From assembly GCA_022571175.1 (NCBI GenBank), contig JACZYI010000042.1, positions 1-11,355 of the forward strand: a DNA stretch of 11,355 nucleotides. Reading direction: 5' to 3'. Below, in pieces: positions 1 through 6,819 of this stretch. Source of the DNA: Pseudomonadota bacterium. GTDB lineage: Bacteria; Pseudomonadota; Alphaproteobacteria; Sphingomonadales; SMXR01. The notes under the pieces are model-generated. The model was not told where the DNA came from. It saw only the letters and a program-made list of their open reading frames with translations, and did not search any database. Numbering within the stretch: the first letter of the stretch is position 1; each line of letters opens with the position of its first letter. The translations under genes were made by a program, and so were the position numbers.

Positions 1-1272
1 GTAGGTTGTGCTTAATCGACCGCCGAATATAAAAGCACTGATCGGCACACCCTTCGGGTCGTCACAGGCCGGGTCGGCACTCGGACATTGGGATAAGGGG
101 GCCGTGAAGCGTGCATTGGGATGGGCCGCCGGCCTACCACAATCCGGGGTCCAGTCCTGGCCGGTCCAATCGATCAGATGTTCGGGGATATCTTCCGTCA
201 TTCCCTCCCACCAGACATCACCATCATCGGTCAAGGCCACATTTGTGAAAATGCTGTTTTTTTCCATAGTCTTCATGGCCTGGGGATTTGTTTTCTCGGA
301 TGTGCCGGGGGCAACGCCAAAATATCCCGCCTCCGGATTGATGGCATATAGCCGTCCATCCTCTCCGGGTTTGATCCAGGCTATGTCATCACCCACGGTC
401 CAGGCCTTCCAGCCTTCAAATCCGGCAGGTGGAATAATCATGGCGAGATTAGTCTTGCCACAGGCGCTCGGAAAAGCAGCGCTCACATAAGTGATTTCAC
501 CTTCAGGGGATTCCAGTCCCAGAATGAGCATATGTTCGGCGAGCCAGCCCTCATCTCTGGCCATGGAAGAGGCAATACGAAGGGCAAAACATTTTTTGCC
601 CAGCAGCGCATTGCCGCCATAACCGCTGCCATAGGACCAGATTGATCTCTCTTCAGGGAAATGGACAATATATTTATTGTTTGTATTGCAGGGCCAGGAG
701 ACATCTTCCTCGCCCGGGCTCAAGGGTGCCCCAACCGAATGCAGACAAGGCACAAAATCTCCATCGCCCAGTATGCTCAGAACTTTTCCACCCATACGGG
801 TCATGATTTTCATGGAAACGACCACATACGGACTGTCGGTAATTTGCACTCCAATGTGGGCGATGTCCGAGCCCAGGGGACCCATTGAAAAGGGTATGAC
901 ATAGAGTGTCCGCCCACGCATAGCGCCACTGAAGAGCTCGCGCAATCTGGATTTCATCTCAACGGGGTCGCACCAGTTATTGGTCGGTCCTGCATTCTCT
1001 TTTTTCAGGCTGCAGATGAAGGTCCGGCCTTCTACCCTGGCCACATCCTGAGGGTTTGACCGGGACAGGAACGACCCTGGTCGTTTCTCGGGGTTCAGCG
1101 GAATAAAAGTACCGCTTTCCACCAGTTCCGCACAGAGCCGATCATATTCTTCCTCTGACCCGTCACACCAGACGATATTGTCTGGCGTGCAAAGCGTAGC
1201 TATTTCCTCGACCCAGCTCGTGAGTCTGGCGTTCTTACACTTGACCGTATGATCTATCTGACCTCTGGCCAT
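1..1272 (-). CDS. pckG: GTP-dependent phosphoenolpyruvate carboxykinase, C-terminus cut off by window edge
   Basis: The enzyme decarboxylates and phosphorylates oxaloacetate to PEP with GTP, the entry step of gluconeogenesis in the cytoplasm. The minus-strand frame is open for 424 codons from the ATG at 1272 to base 1. The family is about 600 residues long, so roughly the last third is missing. Visible family motifs are SRSNPQDVARVEGRTFI around residues 70-86 (oxaloacetate/PEP-binding Arg71), the SYGSGYGGNALLGKKC region at 213-228, and the GTP-PEPCK P-loop FPSACGKTN at 267-275 with its mobile-loop Cys271. WTVGDDIAWI at 291-300 carries the metal-binding aspartates, and FGGR sits at 416-419. 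The P-loop type separates it from the unrelated ATP-dependent PckA. A GGGATGG stretch lies upstream of the ATG. The gene is divergent from the TetR gene, with a 306-base gap. Identification is secure; only the truncation, which is a window effect, limits it. Confidence 0.96.
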   Translation of the reverse strand, partial: MARGQIDHTVKCKNARLTSWVEEIATLCTPDNIVWCDGSEEEYDRLCAELVESGTFIPLNPEKRPGSFLSRSNPQDVARVEGRTFICSLKKENAGPTNNWCDPVEMKSRLRELFSGAMRGRTLYVIPFSMGPLGSDIAHIGVQITDSPYVVVSMKIMTRMGGKVLSILGDGDFVPCLHSVGAPLSPGEEDVSWPCNTNNKYIVHFPEERSIWSYGSGYGGNALLGKKCFALRIASSMARDEGWLAEHMLILGLESPEGEITYVSAAFPSACGKTNLAMIIPPAGFEGWKAWTVGDDIAWIKPGEDGRLYAINPEAGYFGVAPGTSEKTNPQAMKTMEKNSIFTNVALTDDGDVWWEGMTEDIPEHLIDWTGQDWTPDCGRPAAHPNARFTAPLSQCPSADPACDDPKGVPISAFIFGGRLSTTY

Positions 1273-1338
1273 AATCCATCCCGATAATGCTTTGTTGCCA
1301 TTTTTCTACGGCCATAATGATGACACGTAATTGGAAAT

Positions 1339-1387
1339 GGTTTCTATCTGAAACCAGCCTTGTGGACAACCAAAGACTTTCGGTTGT
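1339..1387. other. Two adjacent hairpins in the pckG-tetR intergenic region
   Basis: GGTTTC (1339-1344) and GAAACC (1350-1355) form a perfect 6-bp stem with a 5-base loop. ACAACCAAA (1366-1374) pairs with TTT-C-GGTTGT (1378-1387), giving 9 pairs with one bulged C and a 3-base loop. They could fold in a plus-strand transcript ending at the terminator at 1476-1505, or in the 5' leader of pckG on the minus strand. I recognise no known riboswitch or sRNA family here. The rest of the 306-base gap has no convincing ORF. Confidence 0.45.
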
Positions 1388-1475
1388 TGAATTAGAAATT
1401 TGTCTGAATGCCATATTTTCTGGTATCGGGGCCTGAATCTATGACTGGCTTGTGCATTTTCCCCTGTTTGATGAC

Positions 1476-1505
1476 TGCAGGGAGCCAATTTCCCTGCAAT
1501 TTTTT
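1476..1505 (+). terminator. Strong intrinsic terminator, plus strand, upstream of tetR
   Basis: TGCAGGGA (1476-1483) and TCCCTGCA (1491-1498) form a perfect 8-bp stem around a 7-base loop, followed by ATTTTTT. The U-tract is only on the plus strand, so it ends rightward transcription. No plus-strand gene is annotated to its left because pckG runs the other way, so the terminated transcript is unexplained. CCCTG at 1462-1466 could pair with CAGGG at 1478-1482 and compete with the stem, a possible antiterminator that I only infer. Confidence 0.75.
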
Positions 1506-1526
1506 CTCCTTTAAGAGTGGTAAAGA

Positions 1527-1555
1527 TTGAACTTAAGCCGAGATTTATGTTACTT
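1527..1555 (+). promoter_or_regulatory. Possible tetR promoter
   Basis: TTGAAC (1527-1532) and TTACTT (1550-1555) are separated by 17 bases and could serve as weak -35 and -10 boxes. The second box lies inside the inverted repeat at 1549-1564, which would suit repression by steric block. The match to consensus is poor, so this is a placement guess. Confidence 0.3.
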
Positions 1556-1564
1556 TAAGGTAAC
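1547..1564 (+). promoter_or_regulatory. Predicted TetR operator, copy 1 (autoregulation)
   Basis: ATGTTACTTTAAGGTAAC contains an inverted repeat, GTTAC-TTTAAG-GTAAC (1549-1564). It ends 1 base before the AAAGGAAG ribosome-binding site (1566-1573) of the TetR-family gene at 1579. All 18 bases recur at 2786-2803 in the same orientation before the FkbM methyltransferase gene. TetR-family proteins usually bind short inverted repeats near their own start. That this regulator binds here is inferred from position and recurrence. Confidence 0.7.
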
Positions 1565-1578
1565 TAAAGGAAGATCCG

Positions 1579-2202
1579 ATGCCCAGAGATCGCGAAAAAA
1601 CCAAGAAGAAAATCCTGAATGCTGCAACCAGCCTCATTGAGCGAGATGGTCTGGCTGCCCTAACGGTAAATGGTCTTGCCCGGAAAGCAGATATCGGCAA
1701 GCCACTGATTTATCGTTATTTTGGCAATTTAAAGGGCGTAACAGACGCACTTCTGGTGGAAACAAGGGCTGATATTTGGACCATTCTCAGATTTGAAGGT
1801 CATCCCGCCTCCGTATCTCCCCGGGACTTTCGTGATAATCTCATTAGCTTTGGTCGGGCGGTGGCATCAGATCGCATGTTGCGCCAGGGGCTTTTATCCA
1901 TGTTTTCTGATACCAAGTTGGAACTGCGTAATCTTCCCCGACTCGATGGCGGTATTGCTGTGGTTGATGAGCGGAAACGAGAGGTTGGCAGTAGGGATAT
2001 TGCTGCCCTTTATGCCATATTGAAGGCCGCGGTGGCTTTTCTGGTCCTTTACCGGGAACGAAACAAAACCTGGTGTGATATTGGAATCGAGACTGCAAAT
2101 GATATGGCGCGACTGGAGTATGCGTTGATATCCATTATGGAGTCTCTATCAATGAAAATATCACAAGATCCTGACAGTATGGAATTGGGTGAAGGTGTTT
2201 AG
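1579..2202 (+). CDS. TetR/AcrR-family transcriptional regulator
   Basis: This is a 207-residue DNA-binding regulator of typical TetR-family length. The N-terminal domain runs from about residue 8 to 60. It starts with the family's basic first helix (EKTKKKILNAATSLIERDG), followed by the helix-turn-helix LTVNGLARKADIGKPLIYRYFGN, whose YRYF end is characteristic. The rest is a mostly helical ligand-binding and dimerisation domain with no recognisable specificity, so the inducer is unknown. The ATG at 1579 is fixed by AAAGGAAG 5 nt upstream. The predicted operator at 1547-1564 sits against this ribosome-binding site, suggesting autorepression. The identical site before the methyltransferase gene suggests that the downstream cassette is its target. 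A small membrane protein gene follows 3 nt after the stop and is probably cotranscribed. Family assignment is secure; the regulon is inferred. Confidence 0.93.
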   Translation: MPRDREKTKKKILNAATSLIERDGLAALTVNGLARKADIGKPLIYRYFGNLKGVTDALLVETRADIWTILRFEGHPASVSPRDFRDNLISFGRAVASDRMLRQGLLSMFSDTKLELRNLPRLDGGIAVVDERKREVGSRDIAALYAILKAAVAFLVLYRERNKTWCDIGIETANDMARLEYALISIMESLSMKISQDPDSMELGEGV

Positions 2203-2205
2203 TTG

Positions 2206-2427
2206 ATGGTTCTCAATTTGGAGACAACGATCATGATTCTGCTGGCCGGCGCCGCTTTGGCCGGTTGGTCAAACTGGAAAAGCAGACAGTCCCGAGACTC
2301 ACTTGATCCCCAATTGGTTCCCTATAATGCTTTGCAGTTTATAGGATTGATCATTATTTTTCTGATGGCAGCTCATCTGATTACGCTCATTACCGGCAAG
2401 CCCTTTACCGGTCGCCGGGGGTTTTAG
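2206..2427 (+). CDS. Small two-helix membrane protein, function unknown
   Basis: A 73-residue protein starts at the ATG at 2206, which follows the tetR stop by 3 nt; AAGG about 10 nt upstream can serve as its ribosome-binding site. A TTG immediately before it is a less likely start. Two hydrophobic segments are visible: residues about 7-22 (TTIMILLAGAALAGW) and about 44-62 (LQFIGLIIIFLMAAHLITLI). They are joined by a polar loop with several charged residues. The C-terminus TGKPFTGRRGF is basic, suggesting that it faces the cytoplasm. No signal-peptide cleavage site or catalytic motif is apparent. Translational linkage to the regulator suggests that both are made together, possibly because the protein senses or exports something relevant to the regulator. 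I do not recognise the family beyond its resemblance to conserved hypothetical proteins. Confidence 0.75.
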   Translation: MVLNLETTIMILLAGAALAGWSNWKSRQSRDSLDPQLVPYNALQFIGLIIIFLMAAHLITLITGKPFTGRRGF

Positions 2428-2451
2428 CCAAGGATTGACCAGCCCAAAACC

Positions 2452-2485
2452 AAGCCGCCCCCGGGGGGTGGGGGGCGGCTTTATT
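2452..2485 (+). terminator. GC-rich hairpin terminator after tetR operon
   Basis: AAGCCGCCCCC (2452-2462) and GGGGGCGGCTT (2471-2481) form a perfect 11-bp stem with an 8-base G-rich loop, followed by the weak T-tract TATT. It lies 24 nt after the stop of the small membrane protein gene, where a terminator for the tetR transcript is expected. Confidence 0.75.
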
Positions 2486-2785
2486 CAACACAGACAAGAA
2501 GGGAGCTCTTACGGCTGTATCGATGGGTGGAGTATAACATTCCTCCCTTAATACCCGGTTAACGAATGGATAAGGTTTGCTTCATTAGGAAGCAGGGCCG
2601 GTTTGTTCGCAACCAAGTCTCAAAATGACGGATTTGATCCTTTCGCTCTTTTCCCACCTGTTCTCCCAAAGACCATATTCAGGTTGATCGGACGTTCATC
2701 ACTATGGAGTCGTTTCTCGCGGGTTATGGATATTCTTCGCTCACCTCATAAATAGTTCTTCAATAATTAAGAATTGATTATCAGA
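2486..2785. other. Gene-free intergenic region before the methyltransferase cassette
   Basis: These 300 bases separate the tetR terminator from the second operator. I find no ORF with a credible ribosome-binding site on either strand. The last 45 bases (about 2741-2785) are AT-rich, as expected upstream of a promoter, but no -35/-10 pair with a good match and spacing stands out. AAGGGAG and CTCCCTT occur as a widely separated inverted repeat near 2500-2545 and may be chance. Confidence 0.5.
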
Positions 2786-2805
2786 ATGTTACTTTAAGGT
2801 AACAT
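2786..2805 (+). promoter_or_regulatory. Predicted TetR operator, copy 2 (methyltransferase cassette)
   Basis: ATGTTAC-TTTAAG-GTAACAT is a perfect 7-bp inverted repeat around a 6-base centre. Its first 18 bases match the site before tetR exactly. It lies about 110 bases before the preferred start of the FkbM methyltransferase gene, at the end of an AT-rich tract. This copy is more symmetrical than copy 1 and may be the stronger site. Binding by the neighbouring TetR protein is inferred. Confidence 0.7.
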
Positions 2806-2916
2806 ACGAAATTGATTCCCATCTCCTCCTGATATGTAAGGGTAACGAGGGTCTTTGCACTGGTCATTCATCAGCGGTTGTGAAAAGCTGTGCCCAGCAG
2901 CATAACGGAGTGTCAT

Positions 2917-3765
2917 GTGGAGCAGTCTGGCCAGGTTGAAGATATTGGGGGTTTTTACAAGCTGGTGAGGGGTCGGCACGGCATGTATCTCGCGAACTAT
3001 AATGACCAATATATGGGCCGTGCCCTTATAATGTACGGAGAATTTTCCGAGCTGGAATGGGGCACTATCAGACAGATTACACGGCCTGGCCAGTTTGTTA
3101 TTGAAGTTGGTGCCAATATTGGTGCTCATACGGTCTCGATCGCAAAACATATAGGTCCGAAGGGACGAGTGCTTGCCATTGAACCGCAGCCAATAGTTTT
3201 TCAAAATCTTTGCGCCAACCTGGCCTTGAATTCATTGGTAAATGTGGATGCACAGAATTGTGCCAATGGTGATAAGCGGTCAGAATTGATTATTCCCGAT
3301 ATTGATTATTCTGTAGAGGGAAATTTTGGTGGCGTTTCCATGGATAGCCTGTCGCAGGCCACCGGCGGATTTGTCAGGGAAATCATTCCTCTCGACGATC
3401 TTTGCTATTTTGACGTGGTTCACACTATAAAAATTGACGCTGAAGGTATGGAGCTGGAGATTATCAAGGGCGCCGAGAAAATTATCACCAAAAACAAGCC
3501 TGTTTTATATGTTGAAAATGACCGGATAGAAAAATCCGAAGACCTGATGCGGCATTTGATGGATATTGGGTACCGGTTATGGTGGGATCTTCCACGATAT
3601 TTCAATAAAGATAATTATTTTGGTATCGAGCAAAATATCTATGGCGCTGCAGCATCTTTTAACATGGTTTGTCTGCACAAGGATGTGGGTGCTGATGTGC
3701 CGGGAAGCAAGGAAATTACCGATCCCACTGCTCATCCCATTAAAAACCTGCGCCAGGGAAAATAA
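2917..3765 (+). CDS. FkbM-family SAM-dependent methyltransferase
   Basis: The 282-residue cytoplasmic protein is predicted to transfer a methyl group from S-adenosylmethionine, usually to a hydroxyl of a glycan or metabolite in this family. SAM motif I is FVIEVGANIGAHTVSIAKHIG, about 55-75 residues in. It is followed by the acidic IEPQP, where the ribose is normally bound, and by the diagnostic FkbM signature IKIDAEGMELEIIKGAE in the second half. The GTG at 2917 is preferred because GGAG lies 6 nt upstream. The in-frame GTG at 2890 has no good ribosome-binding site; an in-frame stop lies at 2881. A predicted operator precedes the gene. The flavin oxidase gene begins 40 bases downstream on the same strand, so they are probably cotranscribed. 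The methyl acceptor cannot be read from the sequence. Confidence 0.88.
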   Translation: MEQSGQVEDIGGFYKLVRGRHGMYLANYNDQYMGRALIMYGEFSELEWGTIRQITRPGQFVIEVGANIGAHTVSIAKHIGPKGRVLAIEPQPIVFQNLCANLALNSLVNVDAQNCANGDKRSELIIPDIDYSVEGNFGGVSMDSLSQATGGFVREIIPLDDLCYFDVVHTIKIDAEGMELEIIKGAEKIITKNKPVLYVENDRIEKSEDLMRHLMDIGYRLWWDLPRYFNKDNYFGIEQNIYGAAASFNMVCLHKDVGADVPGSKEITDPTAHPIKNLRQGK

Positions 3766-3805
3766 ATAAATCCAAAACTGAAGGGTTGGCCATTCGGTCT
3801 GATAA

Positions 3806-4960
3806 ATGAGCGATCAAGCCAGACATTCAACAGGGGTGGTCATAATAGGTTGTGGTGCCATGGGTGCTGCTATCACTCTGGAACTTTCCCGGCGCGGCCA
3901 CAAAGTTACAACCTTTGAAAAATTTCCTTCCTTCCACGATCGGGGTTCAAGCCACGGCCACTCCCGCATGATTCGAAAAGCCTATTTTGAAGGCGATTTT
4001 TATGTGCCTTTACTGGAGCGATGTTACGATCTCTGGCAGGATTTGAACGAACGCTCGGGTCAGCAACTTTTTCAGAAAACCGGCGGGTTATTCATTGGTA
4101 CGGAAGATAGGCAGCTCGTTGTTCAAAGTCTTGCATCAGCCAAACGGTACGATATAGAAATCGAATTACTTGAGGCAGACGAGGTGGCCCGGCGTTTTCC
4201 GGCTCTTCGATTGCCGACCGGGTATGTGGCGGTTTATGAGTCTGGGGCCGGTATTCTTGACCCGGAAAAAACCTGGAATTATATGGTCAATGAGGCTCTG
4301 GCGCTGGGCGCGGATATTAAATTTGATTGCGGGGTATCCACACTCAACATTGAGGCGGGTGGGGTCAGGGTTGTGAGCAAAGAGGGTGAAATATTCTGCG
4401 AACATCTGGTGCTGTCTGCTGGACCCTGGAATAGGAAATATATCTCGGATAACCTGGGGCTAGATCTTGATTTGGTGCCCTCAAGACGTACACTTCACTG
4501 GTTTGCGCCTGAAAATAACAGTCATTTTCAGCCTGAAGTCTTTCCCCCTAATGTCTGGGAGGAAAGAAATGGTGATATTTTTTATGGCTTTCCGCTTATC
4601 GAAGCGGATGAGGGCGTAAAATACGGATTTCATACCGCTCCCTTGGGTGGAGTTGATCCCGACAATATGAATCGGGAGGTGAGGGAGGATGAAATCAGGG
4701 AAATAATGGATAAATTGCAGAAACGCATTCCCTCCCTGGGGCAGGGTCACTTACGTTCCAAATGCTGTCTCTATACCATGACACCGGATCACCATTTTGC
4801 CATTGGAGCACTGCCTGGTCATCCCTCGATTATCCTGGCGGGTGGATTCTCCGGTCATGGCTACAAATTTACCCCAGTAGTGGGTGAAATTGTAGCCGAT
4901 ATGGTTGAAGATCGTTCACCTATATATGATCTCAGTCATTTTGATCCAGCTCGCCTGTAG
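3806..4960 (+). CDS. FAD-dependent amine oxidase, sarcosine/N-methyltryptophan oxidase type
   Basis: A 384-residue flavoprotein of the length usual for monomeric sarcosine oxidase and SolA. These enzymes oxidise secondary or N-methyl amines with O2, giving H2O2 and an imine that hydrolyses. The dinucleotide-binding GCGAMG is at residues 15-20 after a beta strand. GSSHGHSRMIRKAY at 47-60 matches the family's flavin-contacting segment. KCCLYTMTPDHHF at 319-331 places Cys321 where the family attaches FAD covalently. GGFSGHGYKFTPVVGE at 346-361 is the conserved C-terminal FAD motif. No signal peptide is present, so it is cytoplasmic. The ribosome-binding site is weak, and the ATG at 3806 is chosen because the FAD fold begins soon after it. 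Neighbours are a methyltransferase and a glycosyltransferase rather than glycine or folate genes, so the substrate may be an unusual amine. Family is firm; substrate is open. Confidence 0.92.
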   Translation: MSDQARHSTGVVIIGCGAMGAAITLELSRRGHKVTTFEKFPSFHDRGSSHGHSRMIRKAYFEGDFYVPLLERCYDLWQDLNERSGQQLFQKTGGLFIGTEDRQLVVQSLASAKRYDIEIELLEADEVARRFPALRLPTGYVAVYESGAGILDPEKTWNYMVNEALALGADIKFDCGVSTLNIEAGGVRVVSKEGEIFCEHLVLSAGPWNRKYISDNLGLDLDLVPSRRTLHWFAPENNSHFQPEVFPPNVWEERNGDIFYGFPLIEADEGVKYGFHTAPLGGVDPDNMNREVREDEIREIMDKLQKRIPSLGQGHLRSKCCLYTMTPDHHFAIGALPGHPSIILAGGFSGHGYKFTPVVGEIVADMVEDRSPIYDLSHFDPARL

Positions 4961-4977
4961 GAAAATACATGATCCCA

Positions 4978-5004
4978 AATAGCTTTCCCAACGCTATTGA
5001 TTTT
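4978..5004 (+). terminator. Possible weak terminator between oxidase and glycosyltransferase genes
   Basis: AATAGC (4978-4983) and GCTATT (4993-4998) form a perfect 6-bp stem with a 9-base loop, followed by GATTTTT. The stem is AT-rich, so termination is likely partial. It could lower glycosyltransferase expression relative to the two genes before it. Confidence 0.4.
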
Positions 5005-5053
5005 TGCTCGCTGTCCGGGCGATTATGGGGCCATTGTTCAGGGAATAGCGCAA

Positions 5054-5842
5054 ATGAGTGATAAGCCGAATATTTTAATTGGAACACCTTGTTACGGAGG
5101 GCAGCTTACGGTGCCATATTTCAGGGCTGTTACGCGGCTAAAAGTTGAATTGGACAGTCAGGGCATTGGTCTTGACCATATATTTCGCTCCAGTGAAAGC
5201 CTGATAAGTCGGGGACGAAACAGCATTGTGGCAGATTTTCTGGGCCGTCCCGAGTTTACCCATCTCTTGTTTATCGATGCGGATATTGGTTTTCCGAGCC
5301 GGGCTGTGACCCGGCTACTTGAAAGAAATGTGCCCTTGTCGGGTACGGCCTGCCCGATGAAATCTATCGACTGGAATGCGGCTAAAGAGCATGCGGCCAC
5401 GGCAAAAGATGGTGATGATCTGAAGGCAAAATCACTTCAATATGCGGTAAACCGGTATTTTGATGGAGACCGGCCCGAAAATATTGACATTAAAGATGGC
5501 TTTATCGAAGTCGATTATATTGGCACCGGTTTCATGCTCATTGCGCGTCTGGTCTTTGATCGCATGAGGGAGACTTACCCTGAACTTCAATATAAAAATG
5601 ATATCGTGGGTTATGACAGCGAATATACCAAAGATAATTTCTGGGCATTCTTTGATACCAGGATAGAACCAAAAACCAGACGTTATCTGAGCGAGGATTT
5701 TTCATTTTGCCATCGCTGGACCCAGGAAATGGGCGAGACCATCTCGGTTGATATTGCCACCACCATGGAGCATATGGGACGGTTCCATTTTAGGGGGTCG
5801 TTTCTGGCAAGCATAATGTCGCCGTCCCAAAACACCCGGTGA
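5054..5842 (+). CDS. GT-A fold glycosyltransferase, GT2-like
   Basis: This 262-residue protein should transfer a sugar from a nucleotide-sugar donor. The N-terminus KPNILIGTPCYGGQLTVPYF resembles the first strand of GT-A enzymes. HLLFIDADIGFP at about 70-81 contains a DxD motif (Asp75, Asp77) that normally coordinates the metal-bound donor. YIGTGFMLIARLVFDRM, and later LSEDFSFCHRW with an acidic pair, match the acceptor/catalytic region of family-2-like enzymes. No membrane segment or signal peptide is seen, so it probably acts on the cytoplasmic face. The ATG at 5054 is preferred over the TTG at 4997 because homology-like sequence begins there and GGGAA lies about 9 nt upstream. The TTG also falls in the hairpin at 4978-4998. 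It lies 93 nt after the oxidase gene and closes the cassette. Donor and acceptor are unknown. Confidence 0.82.
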   Translation: MSDKPNILIGTPCYGGQLTVPYFRAVTRLKVELDSQGIGLDHIFRSSESLISRGRNSIVADFLGRPEFTHLLFIDADIGFPSRAVTRLLERNVPLSGTACPMKSIDWNAAKEHAATAKDGDDLKAKSLQYAVNRYFDGDRPENIDIKDGFIEVDYIGTGFMLIARLVFDRMRETYPELQYKNDIVGYDSEYTKDNFWAFFDTRIEPKTRRYLSEDFSFCHRWTQEMGETISVDIATTMEHMGRFHFRGSFLASIMSPSQNTR

Positions 5843-5880
5843 AAGCCCTTCACCAGGAATAATTCGTAGCCGAAGGATTT

Positions 5881-5901
5881 ATGACAGGATCATTTTGTCA
5901 T
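5881..5901. terminator. Weak hairpin between convergent genes
   Basis: ATGACA (5881-5886) and TGTCAT (5896-5901) form a 6-bp stem with a 9-base loop, 38 nt after the glycosyltransferase stop. There is only a short T-run on the plus strand. It may serve as a weak, possibly bidirectional, terminator for the two converging transcripts. Confidence 0.3.
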
Positions 5902-5958
5902 TTGGAATAAGGGGGCGGGCTGAATTCAAATCTATTAGTCCGCGGTATCAACGCCTTC

Positions 5959-6540
5959 CTACAAACCCGAGGAGCCCTCCTCGAGATGCGCCAGATCGGC
6001 GGGGGCAAGTCTAAGCGCTTTACCAACATCATTGAAGAAATCCACTTCAAACAGGCTGATCGATCCGTCCGCTTTAATGACGGCGGCCAGTGCTTCCATT
6101 ATCTTGCACTTGTCGTCATGGTCCAGTTTTCCCTGAATTTCAGCCAGATATTTTTCAAAGGGCTGGTTTTCATAAAGATCGGCCCTTGCTGCCACACGAA
6201 TATCGGCGCTGGAGACATCCCCTCCAGTGGCATCCCGGTAGAGCTTCTGAATTGTTTCGACTTCGACTTCCTGAATATTTGTATCCGCGTAGGAGGCCCG
6301 TGCCAGGGTTTTCAACAAGGCTTCCTGAGCCAGTGTGCGTTTTTTCTCTTCCCTGTCTGATTCGCTGGTACTTTTGTCCTGTATAAATTTATAAAGGCCA
6401 GACAGCAACATGAACGCGCCACCAATCACGACCAGATAAAACAGCAATTCAGAGATACCGGTGATCTGCTCTCTGAATAAATAACCAGCCACAAGAACAG
6501 CCAGCCCAATCAATATATTTCTTATGTTACTAACAGCCAC
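5959..6540 (-). CDS. Membrane-anchored TerB-domain protein
   Basis: This 193-residue protein has two N-terminal hydrophobic segments (about residues 8-22 and 29-50), a short charged linker, and a helical acidic domain over about 70-185. The domain has the two-part layout of TerB/DjlA-N-like domains. The first half is ALLKTLARASYADTNIQEVE, and the second is ALAAVIKADGSISLFEVDFF with the ADG-acidic motif. TerB-like domains occur in tellurite-resistance proteins and as sensory or scaffold modules; a specific role here is not known. The GTG at 6540 is the likely start because GGGGGAG (6548-6554 on the minus strand) lies 7 nt away. The TTG at 6546 would be only 1 nt from it. The gene stands alone, converging with the glycosyltransferase and diverging from the outer-membrane protein. 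No other ter genes are present, so a tellurite role should not be assumed. Confidence 0.8.
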   Translation of the reverse strand: MAVSNIRNILIGLAVLVAGYLFREQITGISELLFYLVVIGGAFMLLSGLYKFIQDKSTSESDREEKKRTLAQEALLKTLARASYADTNIQEVEVETIQKLYRDATGGDVSSADIRVAARADLYENQPFEKYLAEIQGKLDHDDKCKIMEALAAVIKADGSISLFEVDFFNDVGKALRLAPADLAHLEEGSSGL

Positions 6541-6554
6541 GATCAATCTCCCCC

Positions 6555-6819
6555 TTTGAGTCTGATATGGTTAGCAGAAGGATTCCGACACTTCAATACG
6601 CCCTTTTTGGCAGATTATTGACGATCCCGTGATCATTGGGGTTTGATAAACGAGGAATAGCATTGCAGCCACCACCATATTTTCAAAAAAGAAGCACCAA
6701 GAGCGAGTCTAGGCAAACGGTTCCCTTCATTTTTCTGTCTGGAATCATGGGCTTGGCCGCTAGTGCTGATTAACCGGTAAATATCTCCGGTGCATGAAAT
6801 TTATTTATGGAAACAGCCA
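6555..6819. other. Divergent intergenic region between TerB and outer-membrane protein genes
   Basis: About 265 bases with no credible ORF or RNA gene. ACCGG (6773-6777) and CCGGT (6787-6791) form a short inverted repeat about 30 bases before the rightward promoter and could be a regulator site, but 5-bp arms are weak evidence. For the leftward gene, TTGAAG about 50 bases before its start could be a -35 box, with no good -10 partner. Confidence 0.4.

Noticed and set aside
8..490. 160-codon plus-strand frame at the left edge
   Set aside because: It is antisense to pckG, whose conserved motifs are unmistakable on the other strand.
1306..1488. 60-codon minus-strand frame in the pckG-tetR gap
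   Set aside because: The product resembles no family, there is no good ribosome-binding site, and the frame runs through two hairpins and the terminator stem.
2794..3204. 136-codon minus-strand frame over the second operator and methyltransferase start
   Set aside because: It is antisense to the SAM-binding domain of the FkbM gene and has no recognisable protein features.
5968..5983. CGAGGAG-CTCCTCG palindrome as a terminator or operator
   Set aside because: It lies in the last codons of the TerB-domain gene and has no T-run on either strand, so it is probably only coding sequence.
6524..6530. ATGTTAC half-site near the start of the TerB-domain gene as a third operator copy
   Set aside because: Only one arm matches and the paired GTAAC is missing. 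It also lies within coding sequence.
5959..6540. Tellurite resistance locus
   Set aside because: Only a TerB-like domain is present, with membrane anchors and no terC, terD or terZ neighbours; the domain is found in many unrelated contexts.
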